Source of the DNA: Hyphomicrobium_A sp943371625
Lineage (GTDB): Bacteria > Pseudomonadota > Alphaproteobacteria > Rhizobiales > Hyphomicrobiaceae
Direction: 5' to 3'
Assembly (NCBI GenBank): GCA_943371625.1
Contig: CALRVN010000132.1
Location: 1 to 9,565 of the forward strand
DNA length: 9,565 nucleotides
In this document: in pieces, positions 6,110 through 9,565 of the stretch
Numbering within the stretch: the stretch's first letter is position 1
Layout: each line of letters begins with the position of its first letter
The notes under the pieces: model-generated
Seen by the model: the letters and a program-made list of their open reading frames with translations, nothing else
Database searches by the model: none
Told to the model about the DNA's origin: nothing
Program-made: the position numbers and the translations under genes

Positions 6110-7024
6110 ATGTCCGTGCACAGCAGTCAAAAGCGCCTCATGGCGCCCGATATCGCAGCGATGAAGAAGCGCCGCGAGCCGATCGTGGCGCTTACCGCGT
6201 ATCATGCACATACGGCGGCAATTGCCGACAGGTATTGCGATTTCCTGCTCGTCGGCGACAGCCTCGGCATGGTGATGCACGGCTTCGAAACGACGGTGCC
6301 GGTGCCGCTCGACCTGATGATCATGCATGGCCGCGCTGTGGTGCGCGGGGCACGCCATGCGCTGGTCGTCGTCGACATGCCTTTTGGCTCGTACGAGGAA
6401 AGCCCGGCCGTCGCGTTCCGAAATTGCGCCCGGGTGATGAAAGAGACGGATTGCGGGGCGGTGAAGATCGAGGGCGGGCGGCGCATGGCCGAGACGATCC
6501 GCTATCTCGTCGACCGGGGCATTCCGGTGATGTCGCACATCGGCCTGACGCCACAGTCGGTCAACGTCATCGGCGGATTCAAGGCCCAGGGCCGGCACCG
6601 CGAGGAATGGGCGGCCATCGAAGAGGATGCAAAGCAGGTCGCGGAAGCGGGGGCCTTCGGGATGGTGCTGGAGGCGATCACCGAGCCGCTGGCTGCACGT
6701 ATTACGGCCGCGGTTCACATCCCGACGATCGGGATCGGGGCTTCGGCGGCGTGCGACGGCCAGATTCTCGTTATGGAGGACATGCTTGGCCTTAGCCCGC
6801 GCGTGCCGCGCTTCGTGAAGAAGTTCGGCAAGGTGGGCGAAGTCATCGAGGGCGCAATCCGGGAATACGCAGAGGATGTCCGCAGCCGCGCCTTCCCGAC
6901 GCCCGAGCACACCTACGCCATGCAGGATGCCGCCCCCGCCAAGGCCAGCCGGACGCCCGAGCGTGTGGGTGCAACTGGCGGCAGAGCCACGAAAAAGTCG
7001 AAAACGCCGAGCAGCAAGGTATAG
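6110..7024 (+). CDS. panB: 3-methyl-2-oxobutanoate hydroxymethyltransferase (ketopantoate hydroxymethyltransferase)
   Basis: This enzyme makes ketopantoate from 2-oxoisovalerate and 5,10-methylene-tetrahydrofolate, the first committed step of pantothenate and CoA synthesis, in the cytoplasm. The 304-residue product shows the family blocks: VGDSLGMVMHG at 48-58, DMPFGSYEESP at 89-99, VKIEGG at 118-123, HIGLTPQSVNVIGGFKAQGR at 143-162, MVLEAI at 185-190, GIGASAACDGQILVMEDMLG at 208-227. The metal and substrate residues of the E. coli enzyme (D45, D84, E114, E181) correspond by order and spacing to D50, D89, E121 and E188. The last ~30 residues are an Ala/Thr/Lys-rich tail beyond the usual end of the family. 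The ATG has only a weak GAAG before it. No panC follows; the next genes concern the envelope and are separated by 140 bases, so panB is probably its own transcription unit. Confidence 0.96.
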   Translation: MSVHSSQKRLMAPDIAAMKKRREPIVALTAYHAHTAAIADRYCDFLLVGDSLGMVMHGFETTVPVPLDLMIMHGRAVVRGARHALVVVDMPFGSYEESPAVAFRNCARVMKETDCGAVKIEGGRRMAETIRYLVDRGIPVMSHIGLTPQSVNVIGGFKAQGRHREEWAAIEEDAKQVAEAGAFGMVLEAITEPLAARITAAVHIPTIGIGASAACDGQILVMEDMLGLSPRVPRFVKKFGKVGEVIEGAIREYAEDVRSRAFPTPEHTYAMQDAAPAKASRTPERVGATGGRATKKSKTPSSKV

Positions 7025-7062
7025 GGATTGGCCGCTGGCTGCCCGTTAAGCCGATCAATCGC

Positions 7063-7100
7063 TTGCACAGGGGATGCCGTTCGATATGTATGCGGCATCC
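7063..7100 (+). promoter_or_regulatory. Putative promoter overlapping a stem-loop upstream of the yfgM-like gene
   Basis: In the 140-bp gap after panB, TTGCAC (7063-7068) and TATGTA (7085-7090) are -35/-10-like hexamers with a 16-base spacer. GGATGCCG (7072-7079) and CGGCATCC (7093-7100) form a perfect 8-bp inverted repeat whose 13-base loop contains the -10-like hexamer. It could be a promoter with an operator, or a panB 3' hairpin; there is no T-run after it, which argues against a simple terminator. Confidence 0.4.
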
Positions 7101-7164
7101 AGAAGCCCGGCCCGGGGCTCCTGAAGAGAACAACGCCGAGTTTCAAGGCTGAAAAGAGCAAGCG

Positions 7165-7923
7165 ATGGCAAATACGGACGACGATCTTCTCCGGCAAGTC
7201 GAAGAAGAACTCAGGCGCGAACGCCTGGAAAAAATCTGGAAGCAGTACGGCACGTACTTCTTTGTCGCCGCGGCCCTGATTGTCGCCGGCGTTGCGGGCT
7301 ACAAGTTCTGGGAAGGCCAGCGCATTGCCGCGGCACAGAGCTCCGGCCAAGTTTACGAAAGCGCGCTCGGGCTGCTGCGCGATAAGAAAGACGGTAGCGC
7401 CGAGAAGGAATTCGAGAAGCTTTCGGTCGACGGCATCGGCGGCTATCGCGCATTGGCGCAGCTGCAACTTGCCGGGCTGCAGGCGAAGCAGGGCAAGAAG
7501 GCCGAGGCGCTCGCGACCTATGATGCGCTCGCCTCCAGCAGCAATGGCGACGCTGTCCTGCGTGAATTTGCAAAGTTGCAGGCTGCCGGGCTGCGTATCG
7601 GCACCGTCGACTTTACCGAGGTGGAGAATCGGCTCACGCCTCTGATGGCTGACACCAGCCCCTGGCGCTATAGCGCGCGCGAGCTGCTGGGGCTGGCCGC
7701 CTACAAGGCTGGTAAGACGACGGACGCACGTTCGATCCTGACACCGCTACTCGTCGACCAGCAGACGCCGCAGGGGATCGTCGAGCGCGCGCAGATCATC
7801 ATGGCGGAGATTGCCGCCGGGGAGATCGCGAAGAAGGCTTCTGCCGCGCCAGCCGCGGCACCTGCGCCAGCCGTTACGGCACCACCGGCCAACGCAACGG
7901 CGCCGCCGGCTAAAAAAGACTAG
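7165..7923 (+). CDS. YfgM-like membrane-anchored tetratricopeptide repeat protein
   Basis: A 252-residue protein of the TPR_21/YfgM type. An acidic, charged N-terminal helix (DDDLLRQVEEELRRERLEKI at 5-24) is followed by one membrane helix at about 29-47 (TYFFVAAALIVAGVAGYKF). A periplasmic helical domain with degenerate TPR units (about 60-215; for example YRALAQLQLAGLQAKQGKKA and ARELLGLAAYKAGKTTDA) comes next, then an Ala/Pro-rich tail (about 224-248) ending in KKD. The topology is probably N-in. In E. coli YfgM works with PpiD at the SecYEG translocon and is encoded next to bamB; here too bamB follows, 11 bases after the stop, which supports the assignment and a shared transcript. The upstream ribosome site is a modest AAGAG about eight bases before the ATG. 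I leave the symbol blank because orthology cannot be proved by eye. Confidence 0.82.
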   Translation: MANTDDDLLRQVEEELRRERLEKIWKQYGTYFFVAAALIVAGVAGYKFWEGQRIAAAQSSGQVYESALGLLRDKKDGSAEKEFEKLSVDGIGGYRALAQLQLAGLQAKQGKKAEALATYDALASSSNGDAVLREFAKLQAAGLRIGTVDFTEVENRLTPLMADTSPWRYSARELLGLAAYKAGKTTDARSILTPLLVDQQTPQGIVERAQIIMAEIAAGEIAKKASAAPAAAPAPAVTAPPANATAPPAKKD

Positions 7924-7934
7924 GTAGGGGATTG

Positions 7935-9308
7935 ATGAGGGGACGGGCGCAGCGGAACGGGTTGGTCGGCGCGGGGCTCTTCTCCCTCGTGTTGCTCAGC
8001 GGTTGCGCCGGAGACGGGCCATCGCTGCCGAAGCTCGCGAACCTCAATCCGTTTGCCGAGAAGGCGGTGCCCTTGCCGGGCAAGCGCATCGCGGTGATGG
8101 AAGCGCAGGGCGTGGAGACCGGCGAGCTTGCCGATGCCTTCGCGCCGATTACGCTGCCGGCACCCCGCGTCAATGATAGCTGGGCGCAGCCGGGCGGTGA
8201 TCCGAACAACGCCCCCGGCAATCTCGCCTTCAACGGCGGCACCAACGTCGTGTGGAGCGCCGATGCCGGCACCGGCTCGGGGAGCACGGGGCGGATGACG
8301 GCCCGGCCGATCATTTCCGGCGACCGTATTTACACCCTCGACGCGGAGGGGAGCGTGAGCGCGTTCTCCACGTCAGGCGGCTCGGCAATCTGGCGCGGAT
8401 CGCTGAAGCCGAAGCGCGAGGCTAGTGGAAGCTGGTTCTCGTTCGGAGGCGGCAGCTCGGGCGGCGGCTTCGGCGGCGGCCTCGCTTTCGACGGTGGCCG
8501 GCTTTATGCGGCGACCGGCTATGGCAACGTGGTCGCGCTCGATCCAGCGAACGGCAAAGTCCTGTGGGAGAAGCAGCTCGAGGCGCCGGTGCGCTCGTCG
8601 CCGACGGCGGTGGGTGACAAGGTGTTCGTCATCACGCTCGACGGACGTTCCTTCTGCCTCGCGGGCGCCGACGGCGGAGAGCTGTGGTCGGTGCGCGGCG
8701 CGCCGCAGCAGGCGAGCCTGATCAACAATGCAAGCCCGGCGGTCTCCGGCGACATCGTCGTGGTGCCCTATCCTTCGGGCGATCTCGTAGCGCTCAAGGT
8801 TTCCGACGGCTCGACCGCCTGGTCGGAGAATCTGGCGCGGTCACGCACGACCTCGCAGATAGCATCAATGAGCGATGCCGCACGACCGGCCATCGACAAC
8901 GGGACCGTCTTCGCTATCGGTCACGCAGGCCGGATGATTGCGACGCAAGCGGAGAGTGGCGAGCGGTTGTGGTCTATCAACGTGCCGGGCACGCAGACGC
9001 CCTGGGTGGCCGGCGGAAGTGTCTACGTCGTCGACACGCAGGGGCAGCTGCTTGCGCTGTCGCGTAACGACGGCAAGACGCAGTGGACGGTGAAGCTGCC
9101 GGGCACGGGCGCCTGGGCCGGGCCGACGCTCGCGGGCGGTAACCTGTGGCTGACGTCATCGGGCGGTGCGCTTGTCGGCGTCGATGCCGCTACGGGGAAG
9201 GTCACGAGCCAGAAGGATCTGGGCGGGTCGTTCTACATCGCGCCGGTGATCGCGCAGGGGCGGATGTACGTCCTCAGCGACAGCGCCAAGCTGATGGCTA
9301 TCAATTAA
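7935..9308 (+). CDS. bamB: Outer membrane protein assembly factor BamB (PQQ-like beta-propeller lipoprotein)
   Basis: A 457-residue lipoprotein. The signal peptide ends in a lipobox (LLSGC, lipidated C24). A low-complexity linker follows, then a propeller (about 82-457) built from PQQ-like repeats, each with a strand such as VVALDPANGKVLWEKQL at 199-215; the blade tryptophans recur in AIWRGSL, KVLWEKQL, GELWSVRG, STAWSENL, ERLWSINV and TQWTVKL. BamB helps the BamA complex fold beta-barrel proteins at the inner face of the outer membrane. A Gly/Ser-rich insert sits at about 165-183, between two blades. The ATG at 7935 is chosen over the TTG just before it (7932) because AGGGG lies four bases upstream. 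It follows the yfgM-like gene at 11 bases, an arrangement shared with many proteobacteria where der often comes next; here a hairpin cluster and a repeat follow instead within the window. Confidence 0.93.
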   Translation: MRGRAQRNGLVGAGLFSLVLLSGCAGDGPSLPKLANLNPFAEKAVPLPGKRIAVMEAQGVETGELADAFAPITLPAPRVNDSWAQPGGDPNNAPGNLAFNGGTNVVWSADAGTGSGSTGRMTARPIISGDRIYTLDAEGSVSAFSTSGGSAIWRGSLKPKREASGSWFSFGGGSSGGGFGGGLAFDGGRLYAATGYGNVVALDPANGKVLWEKQLEAPVRSSPTAVGDKVFVITLDGRSFCLAGADGGELWSVRGAPQQASLINNASPAVSGDIVVVPYPSGDLVALKVSDGSTAWSENLARSRTTSQIASMSDAARPAIDNGTVFAIGHAGRMIATQAESGERLWSINVPGTQTPWVAGGSVYVVDTQGQLLALSRNDGKTQWTVKLPGTGAWAGPTLAGGNLWLTSSGGALVGVDAATGKVTSQKDLGGSFYIAPVIAQGRMYVLSDSAKLMAIN

Positions 9309-9337
9309 GAGCTGACACGAGCGGAAAGACGCGTTGT

Positions 9338-9412
9338 TTGCGGCTGTCGTGCCGCAAGCTGAGAACCGGCGCTCGCGCCGGGGCGCCTTGCGCCCTTGCC
9401 GCCTTCGGCGGC
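9338..9412. other. Cluster of four short hairpins downstream of bamB
   Basis: Four perfect inverted repeats lie within 75 bases, starting 29 bases after the bamB stop. TTGCGGC/GCCGCAA (9338-9344 with 9351-9357, 6-base loop), CCGGCG/CGCCGG (9366-9371 with 9376-9381, loop CTCG), GGGCGC/GCGCCC (9381-9386 with 9390-9395, loop CTT), and GCCGCC/GGCGGC (9398-9403 with 9407-9412, loop TTC). The last three are packed nearly end to end. They may end or protect the bamB transcript, but there is no T-run, so a Rho-independent terminator is not clear. Confidence 0.6.
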
Positions 9413-9444
9413 CAAGAAGGTTCGGCGCTGAGGTTGCCCCAAGT

Positions 9445-9561
9445 GTCATCCTCGGCTTTATGCCGAGGACCCAGCCCTACGTTTGCTCCAGCGCTTGCTA
9501 TCTCAACTTCGACAACTCAGCTTGCTGAAACCTGGGTCCTCGGGACAAGCCCGAGGATGAC
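9445..9561. repeat. Palindromic intergenic repeat, copy 2 (two-hairpin, REP/BIME-like)
   Basis: A 117-bp element with perfect 11-bp ends GTCATCCTCGG / CCGAGGATGAC. Both arms fold alone: 9449-9456 with 9462-9469 (8 bp, loop TTTAT) and 9537-9544 with 9550-9557 (8 bp, loop ACAAG). One arm read on the - strand, GTCATCCTCGGGCTTGTCCC, closely matches the left arm of the element at 2331-2420, with the differing stem bases changed in pairs so that the stem is kept. The centre is longer than in copy 1 and not clearly alike, except for a shared CAGC...TGAA near the right arm. It lies after bamB and ends four bases before the window edge. Confidence 0.85.
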
Positions 9562-9565
9562 GGTC

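Noticed and set aside
1..9565. A new defence, mobile or biosynthetic gene system
   Set aside because: All genes but one belong to recognisable housekeeping or envelope families, codon use is even throughout, and there are no integrases, toxins, tRNA-flanked islands or CRISPR-like repeats.

Overview
The window looks like a chromosomal housekeeping segment from a GC-rich alphaproteobacterium, probably of the Hyphomicrobiales. This rests on protein family content (NnrU, a two-domain L,D-transpeptidase of the type seen in rhizobial relatives, panB, a YfgM-like protein followed by bamB), strong G/C third-position bias, and short palindromic GTCATCC...GGATGAC repeats common in that group. The genus is inference. 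I see no tRNA, rRNA, CRISPR array, transposase, phage gene or defence system.

Left part (1-2319, + strand): three methyltransferase genes lie head to tail. They are the 3' part of an RlmI-like SAM methyltransferase, a SpoU/TrmH-family RNA 2'-O-methyltransferase that overlaps it by ATGA, and after a 7-base gap a protein with the full set of protein arginine methyltransferase (PRMT) sequence landmarks. The PRMT-like gene is the most unusual item here. A 90-bp palindromic repeat (2331-2420) separates it from a convergent gene of unknown function (2441-2857, - strand) encoding a small protein with a single C-terminal membrane helix.

Middle (3016-5904): an NnrU-family membrane protein is translationally coupled to a MOSC-domain protein (TGATG overlap). 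They converge on a large secreted L,D-transpeptidase gene on the - strand. An intrinsic terminator (8-bp stem, with a T-run on the - strand) sits between them. The transpeptidase has a signal peptide, an active YkuD domain with SHGCIR, a long Ala-rich helical segment, and a second YkuD-like domain that has lost its active-site cysteine.

Right part (5905-9565): a partly AT-rich divergent region precedes panB (pantothenate synthesis). After a 140-bp gap with a promoter-like stem-loop come two envelope-biogenesis genes 11 bases apart: a YfgM-like membrane-anchored TPR protein and bamB, the outer-membrane assembly lipoprotein. Downstream of bamB are four tightly packed short hairpins and a second copy of the palindromic repeat (9445-9561), which ends just before the window edge.

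No obviously new multi-gene system is visible. The leads most worth following are the PRMT-like enzyme beside RNA methyltransferases, the degenerate second domain of the L,D-transpeptidase, and the two related palindromic repeats.
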